From: Methylobacterium nodulans ORS 2060
GTDB taxonomy: Bacteria; Pseudomonadota; Alphaproteobacteria; Rhizobiales; Beijerinckiaceae
DNA length: 37,542 nucleotides
Direction: 5' to 3'
Assembly: GCF_000022085.1 (NCBI RefSeq)
Contig: NC_011895.1
Coordinates: forward strand, 1-37,542
Below, one piece after another: positions 23,206 through 30,709 of this stretch. The translations under genes were made by a program, and so were the position numbers. Position 1 is the stretch's first letter; every line of letters begins with the position of its first letter. The notes below the pieces were generated by a model, which was not told the origin of the DNA, searched no databases, and was given only the letters and a program-made list of their open reading frames with translations.

Positions 23206-23424
23206 ATGCTGACGACCATCGAGATCCTGCCCGAGCAGGCCGAAGCGCTCGATCAGATCGCGGCGCGTGAGCACACGTCGCGCGACGCCCTGGTGCGCAC
23301 TCTCATCGCCGACTTCGTGGCCCAGCATGCCCCGAAGCCGGACATCCAGTCGTTCTTCGGGATCTGGCGTGAGCGCGGTGTCGATGGTCTGGAGTATCAG
23401 GAGCGGCTTCGGGCTGAGTGGTGA
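23206..23424 (+). CDS. vapB: VapB-type antitoxin
   Basis: 72 aa. The N-terminal ribbon-helix-helix (MLTTIEILPEQAEALDQIAA, SRDALVRTLIADFV) binds DNA as a dimer. The C-terminal tail FFGIWRERGVDGLEYQERLR is the toxin-blocking arm typical of VapB partners of PIN toxins. It overlaps the toxin start by 7 nt, so the pair is translationally coupled and should repress its own promoter. GAGG lies upstream of ATG 23206. Confidence 0.85.
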   Translation: MLTTIEILPEQAEALDQIAAREHTSRDALVRTLIADFVAQHAPKPDIQSFFGIWRERGVDGLEYQERLRAEW

Positions 23425-23783
23425 AGCCGCTTTACGACACGAACATCCTGATCGACTTCCTGGCCGGTGATCCTCGCGCGCAGGCCGAGATCGCGCGCTA
23501 CACGGACCACGCGATCAGCGTCATCACCTGGATGGAGGTGATGATCGGGACGACCGCGCAGAATGAAGCCGCCACACGAGCTTTCCTGGGCGGCTTCACC
23601 GTGGTCGACGTCGACAGCGCCGTCCGGGAGCAGGCCGTGAAGTTGCGCCAAGCGCACCGCATGAAGCTCCCGGATGCCATCATCTGGGCCTCGGCCCAGG
23701 TGCACGGCCTCACGCTTGTGACCCGGAACACGAAGGATTTCCCGGCCAGCGCCCCCGGTGTGCGCGTGCCGTACACGGTGTGA
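23418..23783 (+). CDS. vapC: VapC-type PIN-domain toxin
   Basis: 121 aa, a Mg2+-dependent RNase toxin. The PIN acidic residues are present: PLYDTNILIDFLAG, ISVITWMEVMIG, MKLPDAIIWASAQVHG and TRNTKDFP. It starts at GTG 23418 or 23421. The 3' end lies next to the relic leader of the nucleotidyltransferase locus (23806-23977). The likely role is plasmid or region stability. Confidence 0.92.
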   Translation: MVKPLYDTNILIDFLAGDPRAQAEIARYTDHAISVITWMEVMIGTTAQNEAATRAFLGGFTVVDVDSAVREQAVKLRQAHRMKLPDAIIWASAQVHGLTLVTRNTKDFPASAPGVRVPYTV

Positions 23784-23853
23784 CGAGCAGGACATCAACC
23801 AAGGCGTTGGACAGGTGGGTTGGGCCATCAGAATGCCTATGCTCGCGTGCCCC

Positions 23854-23883
23854 GTTATGGGCATTTCTCAAGGTGCCCATAAC
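23854..23883. promoter_or_regulatory. 30-bp palindrome B1
   Basis: GTTATGGGCA-N10-TGCCCATAAC, perfect 10-bp arms. Compared with A1, the inner arm bases changed on both sides together, which keeps the symmetry. Confidence 0.7.
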
Positions 23884-23897
23884 GGGGCACGTATCCT

Positions 23898-23927
23898 GTT
23901 ATGGACACCATTCAGAATGTCCATAAC
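23898..23927. promoter_or_regulatory. 30-bp palindrome B2
   Basis: GTTATGGACA-N10-TGTCCATAAC, perfect 10-bp arms, same centre as A2 (CCATTCAGAA). Centre-to-centre distance to B1 is 44 bp (46 bp in the A pair). It also encodes the C-terminus of the ORF at 23899-24147. Confidence 0.7.
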
Positions 23928-24147
23928 GGACCACGTGCGTTGATACCTCGTTGGGAACGACAGCGGCGCGAGGGCTGCCTGCTCGATGTGGATGTGATGC
24001 AGGGAGCCCGAGCAGCGCTTTTGGGAGGAGGTCAGCGCTCTCTGGGTTGTGGGTACGCCCGCGCGCGATCAGGATCTCGGTCCGAGTGAGAGAGCGCTCG
24101 GTTTGGACGATGCGGGCTTCGATGTGGGAGATCAGGGCGGCGGACAT
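23899..24147 (-). CDS. Small protein downstream of the aldolase gene, 82 aa
   Basis: Helical N-terminus (SHIEARIVQTERSLTRTEIL); the middle is Arg/Pro-rich. The C-terminus (THVVRYGHSEWCP) is encoded by palindrome B2, and the same residues HVVRYGHSEW end a frame at 14784-14981. ATG 24147 lies 28 nt after the aldolase stop on the same strand, so it is probably in that operon. No clear Shine-Dalgarno. Function unknown. Confidence 0.5.
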   Translation of the reverse strand: MSAALISHIEARIVQTERSLTRTEILIARGRTHNPESADLLPKALLGLPASHPHRAGSPRAAVVPNEVSTHVVRYGHSEWCP

Positions 24148-24175
24148 GGGCGGCTCAGGGCTGTCGCGGCGCGGG

Positions 24176-25069
24176 TCAGCGCAGTTCCAGCCGCGTGAGC
24201 GTTTCTCCGATCCTCTGCCGGACCTGATCGGGAACGGGCAGGATCGGGCGCGGAGGCTGGGCGCGGCAGATGCCGAGCAGGTTGGCGGCTGCGTACATGA
24301 CCCGCAGGCTGGAGTACTCCTTGAACAGGTCCCAGAGCGGCTGGAGGGCGGCGTTCAGCCGCCGGGCCTCGTCGGCCCGCCTGCCCTGAATCAGGCGCAC
24401 GATCGTCATGCAAGTCTCCGGGAACAGGCCGCCCGCGACGCAGTACCATGCATCGCCGCCCGCCAGCAGGGCTTCGACCGAGTTCCCGTCGCCGCTGTAG
24501 CCGATCGAAAAGCCGGGCGGTACAGCGGCGCGCAGTTCTCTGTGATGGACCTGAGCCAGATGTGCCTCTGGTGCAGGGCTCTTCACGGCGATCACCTCGG
24601 GGACACGGCTCAGGGCGCTGACGAGATCGCGGCTGAACTGGAAGTGCGTGGTGGTGGGATTGTCATAGATGCAGAGCGGCAACTGGCTCTCACGCGCCAC
24701 GGTGATGAAGTGCTCGTACACCTCGTCATCATTCAGCGGCGTGTAGCAGACTGGGGCCAGCAATCCAGCGACGGCTCCTATGGCCTGAGCATCCTGAGCC
24801 AGCCGCACGGCGTCGCTGGTGCGGAGCGCGCCAACCCCCACCATAATCGGGATCCTTCCCTGGGTTTCGTCCACAGCCGCTTCCAGGGCGCGGCGGCGCT
24901 CCGTGCGCGAGAAGTATGGGTAAGAGCCGGTACTGCCGAGCAGGCCGATGGAGTCGACCCCCGCCTCGACCAGACGGGCGAGCAGCCTGCGCAGGGCCGC
25001 GACATCGACCCGGCCATCGGCATTGGACGGCGTGATCGGGAAGGCGGAGAGTCCCTTCAGAACTGTCAT
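24176..25069 (-). CDS. DHDPS/NAL-family class I aldolase
   Basis: 297 aa, a TIM-barrel lyase that forms a Schiff base with pyruvate-type substrates. Key features: GLLGSTGSYPYFSRTERR near the N-terminus, Tyr135 in CIYDNP, and the Schiff-base Lys163 in VIAVKSPAP. The family covers DapA, N-acetylneuraminate lyase and sugar-acid aldolases. The G-S-T-G site differs from the GTTGE of DapA, so lysine biosynthesis is unlikely; the substrate cannot be named. ATG 25069 was chosen, with GAGAG upstream, over the TTG at 25075. A single metabolic gene, likely acquired. Confidence 0.93.
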   Translation of the reverse strand: MTVLKGLSAFPITPSNADGRVDVAALRRLLARLVEAGVDSIGLLGSTGSYPYFSRTERRRALEAAVDETQGRIPIMVGVGALRTSDAVRLAQDAQAIGAVAGLLAPVCYTPLNDDEVYEHFITVARESQLPLCIYDNPTTTHFQFSRDLVSALSRVPEVIAVKSPAPEAHLAQVHHRELRAAVPPGFSIGYSGDGNSVEALLAGGDAWYCVAGGLFPETCMTIVRLIQGRRADEARRLNAALQPLWDLFKEYSSLRVMYAAANLLGICRAQPPRPILPVPDQVRQRIGETLTRLELR

Positions 25070-25540
25070 CTTCAATCTCTCAGGTGAGATCTCGCGCCGT
25101 CCTTTACTATCCCAATCTACAGGCCAATGTCCGCAGCTAAAGTGAATCGGAGCAACTCGCTGTTACGGATGTACCGGCGCGATCCGTGCAACTTCTGCTC
25201 TCGTCGGAAGCACTGGACGACTCACGTGTACTCGCGCTGACAAATGAATTCATTTCACCTGAGGCTGATTGGGATCGCGCAATACAGTCTCCAATATTGC
25301 GCCCGGCCAGCAGCTTTAGCGGTCATTTCGAGCGATGCTGTTTGTATAGCAGCAAATACGGATCAGTAATCATTAATCAATTACAACGGAAGCTTCCCCC
25401 TGAAGTGGATCCAGGCTCCTTCATTTTGGTCCCCACAAAGGAGGATCCCCAACGGAGAGACCGCACCCATCGCCGGCTGGCCGCGACCAGCCATAGATGA
25501 TCGGGGGCAGCCGGGCCGCATGCATCGGGGTGGCTGCCCC
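25070..25540. other. 471 bp leader region of the aldolase, weak ORF only
   Basis: Lower GC than the neighbours. A plus-strand frame from GTG 25186 to 25500 (LLLSSEALDDSRVLALTNEF) has some protein character but no ribosome site and mixed codon bias. The aldolase promoter should lie at 25080-25160 on the minus strand. Confidence 0.35.
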
Positions 25541-26614
25541 TCATCCCGCTCCCGGCTCGGCAACCCGATCGCAACCCTCACCGGGTACCGGCAGCCCGAT
25601 GCGCTTCATGATCGCCACCAGAAACCCGTCGAGGGGCCGGGGCTCAGCCTCCTGCTCAGCCGGGCGCACCACCTCCGCACGATGGGCCTCAGGAGCCTCT
25701 GGTGGGCTCTGGGCAGGCTCCGGGGCAGCCTCCAGGGCCTCTGCGGGAGCTTCGACCAGAGCGGCTTTCTCGACCGGCTCAGGCTCCGGGGCCTCGACGC
25801 GCGCGACCTCCTCAACCGCAGGCGGAGCCTCCGGGACGGCAACCGGCGGGACAGGTGTCTCAGTTCTGCCACGGGTGCACGCATCTGCACCCTTGGTAGG
25901 GTGAGTAATTATTTGAATCTCTTGGCTTTTTTTGCTGTTTCGGGAGCCAATCCACGCAGCCAGTTTGGCGCACTGAACCGCGATGACGTTCGGAGCCCGG
26001 TCCTGAGCCCGAATCGCCAAGAGGCCCAGTTTTTGGGCTAGGCGGATGGCGGATTGCACGGTCCGCCGGCACACACGTGCAAAACTTGCGATTGCATCAA
26101 TCGAGAGATTGCACGCACCGTGACACTTGATCTCGTACAGGATGATCGCGAGGACGCTCTGCTGCCCCAGCGTAAAAAACTGGGCAGTCTTGGCCGGGAG
26201 CCGACCGAGCTTCGCGTAGTAGCGCCGCCGCTGGATTCGAGCCTCCCTAACGGCTTGCTCGTCACGCGGGATCGCCCGGCGCGGGCGATTCGGCCGGGGG
26301 CTCGATTCGGGCTGAGGCTGGGGATCCTCGACCGGCGCGACAGCCCGTTCGGCACGGGGCACCAGCCGATCGACGGCACCCGGAACACCAGCTTCGCGCA
26401 CGCGACGATCGCGCGCGTCCCGCATCCGCATTTCTCGGGCATCAGCCTCCACGAGGACGGCTTCATATGCCGTCTCATCGAGGCCGTCCGCACCGAACGC
26501 TCGAATGGCATCCTGGCGGACATTTGCTAACTGTTCCCGCCAGTTACGGCCGGTGATCGCCTTGATGCGCGCAACAAGCGCGTCCCGGCAATCGGCATAC
26601 GTCTTCCAGTTCAC
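25541..26614 (-). CDS. Plasmid helix-turn-helix protein, putative replication protein
   Basis: 357 aa. Residues 1-100 are helical and charged (MNWKTYADCRDALVARIKAI). The middle has a DNA-binding domain found in alphaproteobacterial plasmid proteins: RRYYAKLGRLPAKTAQFFTL, IDAIASFARVCRRTVQSAIR (helix-turn-helix), LAQKLGLLAIRAQDRAPNVI. Residues 240-340 are Ala/Glu/Pro-rich and probably disordered. I recall such proteins beside partition genes, often annotated as replication proteins, but it is not RepA, RepB or RepC of the repABC type, so initiation is inference. A structured leader (26683-26788) precedes it. Confidence 0.7.
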   Translation of the reverse strand: MNWKTYADCRDALVARIKAITGRNWREQLANVRQDAIRAFGADGLDETAYEAVLVEADAREMRMRDARDRRVREAGVPGAVDRLVPRAERAVAPVEDPQPQPESSPRPNRPRRAIPRDEQAVREARIQRRRYYAKLGRLPAKTAQFFTLGQQSVLAIILYEIKCHGACNLSIDAIASFARVCRRTVQSAIRLAQKLGLLAIRAQDRAPNVIAVQCAKLAAWIGSRNSKKSQEIQIITHPTKGADACTRGRTETPVPPVAVPEAPPAVEEVARVEAPEPEPVEKAALVEAPAEALEAAPEPAQSPPEAPEAHRAEVVRPAEQEAEPRPLDGFLVAIMKRIGLPVPGEGCDRVAEPGAG

Positions 26615-26682
26615 GGTCCAACCCCTTCCGGCTGGCCGCGGCGCAAGCGTCCCCGTTCCCGCTCAAGGCGGGTGTTGACGGG

Positions 26683-26788
26683 CCGCTGCTAGATGGGGCA
26701 GGATCCGAACGCGACTTCAGATATCTGCCCCGCTCTAGCAGCGGTTATTTTCAGGCCCTGGCTCCCCAGCCGGGGCCTGAAGCTTTTT
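26683..26788 (+). ncRNA. Candidate antisense (copy-control) RNA opposite the leader of the putative replication gene
   Basis: Two strong hairpins lie in tandem. First, CCGCTGCTAGA...GGGGCAG pairs with CTGCCCC...TCTAGCAGCGG (26683-26744, 18 bp of stem, 23-nt loop). Second, TTCAGGCCC/GGGCCTGAA with inner GGCT/AGCC (26750-26781) is followed by TTTTT at 26784-26788, a Rho-independent terminator for the plus strand. No plus-strand gene lies upstream, so a small RNA antisense to the 26614 gene's leader is the simplest reading. The promoter is not identified: a TTGACG at 26675 would start transcription inside the first stem. Confidence 0.4.
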
Positions 26789-27017
26789 GCGCCTACGGCG
26801 CTCTCAATGCCTCAATCCACGTTCTCCACGCCTTCCACAGGCTCAGCCATGAACTCTGCCCTGAAACCGCGCGGGATTGCAACGCGGGGGCGGGACCCGG
26901 CTGGCTGGAGCCGCCGGGCCCTGCGGGATGCCCACGCGTCACACAGGCACGCAGTCGCGCTCACCATCATGCTTGACTGTTTGACAGCTTGCCTGATTGC
27001 CTGTGGGAAAGCATGCA

Positions 27018-27242
27018 TCAGTTGCTGTCAAGCTTGTTGAACAGGTCTTCCAGGGCCTCACTGACGAGATCCTGCATGGTGCGATCGGTCTCCGCCGCGA
27101 GGCGGCGAAGGGTCTTGTGCTGCTGAGCGGGGATATTGACGGACAGGGTCCGCATCCCGTCCGCGCGCGAAGTCGGCTTGCCCCCCGGCAGCACCGCCGG
27201 GGGCTCATCGATCGGGACCATGACGTAGGCCGCGTGTTTCAT
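27018..27242 (-). CDS. Ribbon-helix-helix protein, ParG/CopG-like
   Basis: 74 aa. A flexible N-terminus is followed by RTLSVNIPAQQHKTLRRLAA and TMQDLVSEALEDLFNKL, a ribbon-helix-helix fold. AAGGAG lies 7 nt upstream of ATG 27242. Together with ParA and the next protein it forms the partition cluster; it could be the centromere-binding partner or a regulator. ATGCTTGA-type sequences flank it (about 26968 and 27321). Confidence 0.75.
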   Translation of the reverse strand: MKHAAYVMVPIDEPPAVLPGGKPTSRADGMRTLSVNIPAQQHKTLRRLAAETDRTMQDLVSEALEDLFNKLDSN

Positions 27243-27347
27243 GCTGCTGTCTCCTTAACAGCATGGCTACAGGCCCGCCGAGCCAGCAGTCAAAATTTAA
27301 AGCAAGCCCACCTTCCATAATGCTTGATTGCCTGCCTGATGGAATGG

Positions 27348-27650
27348 CTACTCGTCAGCAGGCGCGCGTGCCAGCATGTTTAAACCATGTTTCTGAAAAA
27401 ACAGATCGATCGCCTCCAGCATGCAATCCTGAATGCCGCGGTCGTTATGCACGGCAAAGAGCTTAAGCTGTTTGTGGGCCGCTGGGTCGATATACACGGC
27501 GATGTAACTTTTCCCCTCCCTGCTCGGCGGTCTAGGGGTCTTCGCAGCAGGTGCCGGCACAGGGATGGGCTCAGGCTTCTTCGGAGCCGCCGGCTGTGCA
27601 GGGACCATCCCGGCGACTGCTGCTGCCAGTGGATTGGGACGCTTGGCCAT
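27348..27650 (-). CDS. Ribbon-helix-helix centromere-binding protein, ParG-like
   Basis: 100 aa. A Pro/Ala-rich N-terminal arm (residues 10-45) precedes SYIAVYIDPAAHKQLKLFAV and GIQDCMLEAIDLFFQKHGLN, a ribbon-helix-helix. ATG 27650 overlaps the parA stop (TGATG), so it is coupled to parA. In type Ib systems this second gene encodes the DNA-binding partner that loads ParA and often represses the operon. The flexible N-terminal arm may stimulate ParA ATPase. Confidence 0.78.
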   Translation of the reverse strand: MAKRPNPLAAAVAGMVPAQPAAPKKPEPIPVPAPAAKTPRPPSREGKSYIAVYIDPAAHKQLKLFAVHNDRGIQDCMLEAIDLFFQKHGLNMLARAPADE

Positions 27651-28318
27651 CACGCTACCTTACGCTTGCTTGAACGCGTGCTCGTTTGAATGTTTGCCTG
27701 CTTGACGATCTCGTCCCGCAGGCTGCGGATCTCCGCCGCCGCCTTGCCTGCTGGTTCCTGCTCAACCGCGGTCGAGCCGGTCGTGGCACTGCTGGAGAAG
27801 ATGCTGCGCTGGTGGATGAGAACGTCGAGGACGGTAACCCCGGCCGCACGAAGCTCGTCCCTGACCGCGATGATGGCCTGATCGCCTCGCTCCCCGCGCG
27901 GCGGAACCGCGTTGAAGACGACTCCGTAGGGTTTCCCCGCGATCCGGGATGAGTTGGTAGTGGTTGTGACCGCTTTCAGGTCATAGTACCCGGGACGGCA
28001 AGGTATCAGCACATAATCGGCTGCTATAATGGCCTCATGGGCCTCAATACTTGCTGAGGGTGGTGTATCTATCAACATCAGATCAAGGCCAAGGTTACGG
28101 CCTGCTTCGATAAACTTACCAAGCGTCTTCGCTTTCGCGTCAGATATCATCGGTTCTTCGGACTCTCGAACTTCTCCCCAAGATGATACTGAGGACTGAG
28201 GATCGAGATCTATGATTCCTACCTTTAGACCGATTTCAATAAAAGATATTGACAGATTTGATAGAACCGTTGTCTTGCCAACCCCGCCCTTAAAGGCGAC
28301 TCCTGCTATGACTTTCAA
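27650..28318 (-). CDS. parA: ParA partition ATPase, type Ib
   Basis: 222 aa. Deviant Walker A AGVAFKGGVGKTT near the N-terminus, Walker A' IIDLDPQSS, Walker B LMLIDTPPSA. It lacks an N-terminal helix-turn-helix and is short, which marks type Ib. It binds nucleoid DNA and positions the replicon before division. TTG 28318 was chosen because AGGAGAG lies 6 nt upstream; an ATG at 28339 is in frame. Repeats at 28337-28439 just upstream are the likely centromere and operator. Confidence 0.93.
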   Translation of the reverse strand: MKVIAGVAFKGGVGKTTVLSNLSISFIEIGLKVGIIDLDPQSSVSSWGEVRESEEPMISDAKAKTLGKFIEAGRNLGLDLMLIDTPPSASIEAHEAIIAADYVLIPCRPGYYDLKAVTTTTNSSRIAGKPYGVVFNAVPPRGERGDQAIIAVRDELRAAGVTVLDVLIHQRSIFSSSATTGSTAVEQEPAGKAAAEIRSLRDEIVKQANIQTSTRSSKRKVA

Positions 28319-28336
28319 GGCAATCTCTCCTGCTCC

Positions 28337-28439
28337 CATGCTTGATGGCATGCTTGGCAGCATGCCTAGCAGGCATGCTTACATCAACAGTCCTTAATCA
28401 AGCGTGCATCACATCTCTCACGCATGGAGGCATGCTTGA
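28337..28439. repeat. CATGCTTGA-type iterons, likely centromere/operator
   Basis: CATGCTTGA at 28337, CATGCTTGG at 28349, CATGCCTAG at 28361, CATGCTTAC at 28374 (a 12-13 bp period), and CATGCTTGA again at 28431. Regular direct repeats upstream of a type Ib parA are the usual binding site for the ribbon-helix-helix partner. Confidence 0.65.
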
Positions 28440-28675
28440 CTGATTGCTCCGACCAGCACCTCACCCCAGTTCCCCACGATCTCCGCCGGGCTCAGGATCA
28501 CCACCGGCTTGTTCGTCACGACGCTCGCCGCCGGCCTGGGCACTCGGGGTGATCCCGGGCCGTCTCGATGGTCACGTAGTCGAGTGCCTCACCAGATCCT
28601 CAGGAGGGTAGGGGGCTCCCGAACGTCGATCCCATAGGCATGGGCAAACTCGCGCTGATGTCGCCAGACTGTTCT
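28418..28675 (-). pseudogene. Multiply frameshifted gene fragment
   Basis: Three minus-strand frames join to one protein-like reading: TVWRHQREFAHAYGIDVREP, then GEALDYVTIETARDHPECPG, then ASVVTNKPVVILSPAEIVGN and GEVLVGAISQACLHA to a TGA at 28418-28420. A stop and at least one shift separate the pieces. A related short end (SEIVAEWDGWLVAGISR) lies at 28943-28996. Family not recognised. Confidence 0.55.
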
Positions 28676-29190
28676 TTATTAACCTGTCACAATGCCGTTG
28701 CTATTGCGCATACAAATTCTTGATCCACGTAATCCAGATTCTTGACCCGCGTGATTATGGGATCGTCCATAGTAATTAGCTCGAAAACCGTTTGACAGAT
28801 CGTACAACCTGTCAAACGAATATTTCCAGCCGGGTCGGAAGAGCGAATTTTCTCTTGCGCTCGCGCCCCCGGTCCCGTATAGGGCCGTCATGAACGCACC
28901 CCCTCAGCACGCCTGAATCCGGCGGCGCAGGCTCGGCTCCGATCATCGGCTGATGCCTGCGACCAGCCACCCGTCCCATTCCGCCACGATCTCCGACGCG
29001 CCTCACCACTTGATCGCGCGACGCTAACCCTCTATGCGCCCGCACCTTTCGGCGATCTCCGAAGCGCCTCGGTGGTGAGCAGGGGTGAACGCACGACAGA
29101 GAAGGGCGGGCGCGCTGCACCCTCGCTGGGCGACAAGTCTGAGGTCGCCTTTTCACCTGGAATACCAAGATAGCAAAAGTGGAGTCAGTC
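28676..29190. other. Repeat-rich region without a supported gene
   Basis: Holds two 18-bp direct repeats 22 bp apart (28716-28733 ATTCTTGATCCACGTAAT; 28738-28755 ATTCTTGACCCGCGTGAT) and a perfect 10-10-10 inverted repeat at 28789-28818. A minus-strand ORF (28679-28891) with GAGGGGG upstream covers them, but the repeats make me prefer a regulatory or origin role. 28943-28996 is a gene remnant. CGATCTCCGAxGCGCCTC occurs twice (about 28988 and 29050). Confidence 0.5.
28789..28818. promoter_or_regulatory. Perfect 10-10-10 inverted repeat
   Basis: CGTTTGACAG-N10-CTGTCAAACG, in an AT-rich stretch. It looks like the binding site of a dimeric protein, possibly a Rep or Par protein. The arms also contain TTGACA, a possible -35 box on both strands. 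Confidence 0.6.
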
Positions 29191-29607
29191 ATGCTGCCGG
29201 TCGATCAGGTTGTCGCCTGGAACATGGAGGCGTACAATATCCCTCTCGCATGGGAGGCGGTGTACTTCGATAAGTATGGAGCGTGGCTCGGCGGCCAAGC
29301 CGTCGACCGGAACTCCCCCGAGATCAAGCTGTACATCGGTGAGATCGGCAAGACGGGACTGCCGGCGATTGCCTGGGACGAGCGGATCTACACCGTCCTG
29401 AGCATGGGCATTTTCGAGTGCATGCGCGAGGCCGCGATGGCGTACAGCGGCGACCTGCGCGCGGATCTAATTATGGCGCTCCGCGCCTGGATTCCCGCGA
29501 ACTGCCCGCCCAGCGAGATTTCGGGCCCGTGCCCGGATTGGTCGGTCCAGGCCACCCACCTGCTGCTGTTCTCGTTCGCGCGTTCGGCTCACGCCAACAG
29601 CGCGTGA
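29191..29607 (+). CDS. Hypothetical protein, 138 aa
   Basis: Unrecognised soluble protein with many aromatics (VVAWNMEAYNIPLAWEAVYF, SMGIFECMREAAMAYSGDLR, MALRAWIPANCPP). GGAG lies 6 nt before ATG 29191; a GTG at 29179 is in frame. A 44-nt gap separates it from the next gene, so the two are probably cotranscribed. Confidence 0.65.
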   Translation: MLPVDQVVAWNMEAYNIPLAWEAVYFDKYGAWLGGQAVDRNSPEIKLYIGEIGKTGLPAIAWDERIYTVLSMGIFECMREAAMAYSGDLRADLIMALRAWIPANCPPSEISGPCPDWSVQATHLLLFSFARSAHANSA

Positions 29608-29651
29608 GAACGAGTTTCCGAGGCCACAAGGTTCAGGAGAGGAGCGGGCCG

Positions 29652-30068
29652 ATGAAGAACCACAGAGCCCTAAAGAAACTCAAACACCGCACTGTGGACA
29701 CGGGCCATGTGCGCGACAGTCCTCGCCACGAGGTAGCAGATGAGACGATGGCCATCATCATCCCTGCCATCGAGCGCGCGAAGAACGGCGGCGTCGCGCA
29801 CATCGCAGACGTATTCAGCGTTGCTCTCGTGGAGAACGGCGAAGACGATCAACCTCTGGTCTACGACATCTACGTCGGCGCAAAGCCCGTGGTGCGCTGT
29901 GCGCTCATCCTGGGGGCGAACCTCGATCTCTCCGTCCGCTTCTTGCCGGAGATCATGCGGATGTCGCCGGACGTGATGATGATGCTCGGCGATCTGGAGC
30001 GGTGCCTAGCCTGGAGCTTCATCGAAGTGTGGTGGCGCGAGACGGGAAAGGTGAGGCGGAGCAACTGA
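29652..30068 (+). CDS. Hypothetical protein, 138 aa
   Basis: A basic N-terminus (MKNHRALKKLKHRTVDTGHV) is followed by an alpha/beta domain (HIADVFSVALVENGEDD, YDIYVGAKPVVRCALILGAN) and a helical end with WSFIEVWWRETGK. AGGAGAGGAG precedes ATG 29652. No catalytic signature recognised. Confidence 0.75.
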   Translation: MKNHRALKKLKHRTVDTGHVRDSPRHEVADETMAIIIPAIERAKNGGVAHIADVFSVALVENGEDDQPLVYDIYVGAKPVVRCALILGANLDLSVRFLPEIMRMSPDVMMMLGDLERCLAWSFIEVWWRETGKVRRSN

Positions 30069-30193
30069 CCACGATGGAGTGACGACATAGAATGGGCAGA
30101 AAAGCTATCTCGGCGATATCCGCATGAACGAAGCGAATTGACTACCTGCAACATTTGCGCCTACTATTCTGTCTATTGATTGGGCCATTAAAC

Positions 30194-30529
30194 ATGAGCA
30201 ACATTAGCGTCACCGTTTCAGCCCATCCTGATGGTGCGTCGATTTGCTTTCAGAAAGACGATCTGACGATCGCAAGTCTCAAGGAAGCGTTTCCTCGGGC
30301 TCGGTTCGACCGCGGCGCGAGACACTGGACCGTCCCGGGAAAAACGGCGGTGGCTCGCGTGCAGAAGTGGGCCTCGCGCCTCTCTGAGGATCGGGCGACC
30401 CGGGCCCCGACTGGTCAGGAGGTGCTGGATGCGCGCAAGGCGGCTGGGAAGCCCCTGACGAGCCTGGACATGCCGTGCTCGGCTCTTCACCCCTGCTGGC
30501 GTCGCAGCCTGCCGGCGACATGCGCGTGA
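30194..30529 (+). CDS. Hypothetical protein with a HARP-like short domain, 111 aa
   Basis: MSNISVTVSAHPDGASICF, then LKEAFPRARFDRGARHWTVP. The pattern L-K-x-x-F/P-x-A-R-F/W-D-x-x-x-x-x-W-x-V/L-P recalls the HARP-like motif of SMARCAL1-type helicases, which binds forked DNA. The helix KWASRLSEDRA and a Cys-containing tail follow. ATG 30194 was chosen because the upstream residues are not protein-like. The resemblance is by motif only. Confidence 0.6.
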   Translation: MSNISVTVSAHPDGASICFQKDDLTIASLKEAFPRARFDRGARHWTVPGKTAVARVQKWASRLSEDRATRAPTGQEVLDARKAAGKPLTSLDMPCSALHPCWRRSLPATCA

Positions 30530-30709
30530 TCGCAACGGCCATGGCAGGATCGCGCGCTGGGCTGAAATCCGGGCGGGCAGCATTCTAGTGTCTCACCATC
30601 CGCATTGTCGAAATTTCTTTTTATTCGCTTTTCGACGATTTTGCGCGTACACCATAGATACAGGACAGACACCGCGTCCTGACCGACCACTTATTTGAGG
30701 ACCATTACA

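Larger units (their letters stand above)
23806..23977. repeat. Relic second copy of the nucleotidyltransferase leader and start
   Basis: The stretch from TTGGGCCAT (ATG of a MAQP start at 23826-23828) through CTCGCGTGC, two palindromes and GGACCACxTGCxTTGxTAC to GGCGCGAGGGC aligns with 14701-14856 over about 150 bp. After MAQP the coding match is lost, so the gene body was deleted and VapBC now abuts it. Confidence 0.75.

Noticed and set aside
23951..25087. 378-aa plus-strand frame antisense to the aldolase
   Set aside because: The minus strand has the complete DHDPS-type enzyme; the plus frame is a shadow.
28337..28439. CRISPR array
   Set aside because: Repeats are 9 bp at 12-bp spacing, too short for CRISPR, and no cas gene is present; a centromere fits better.
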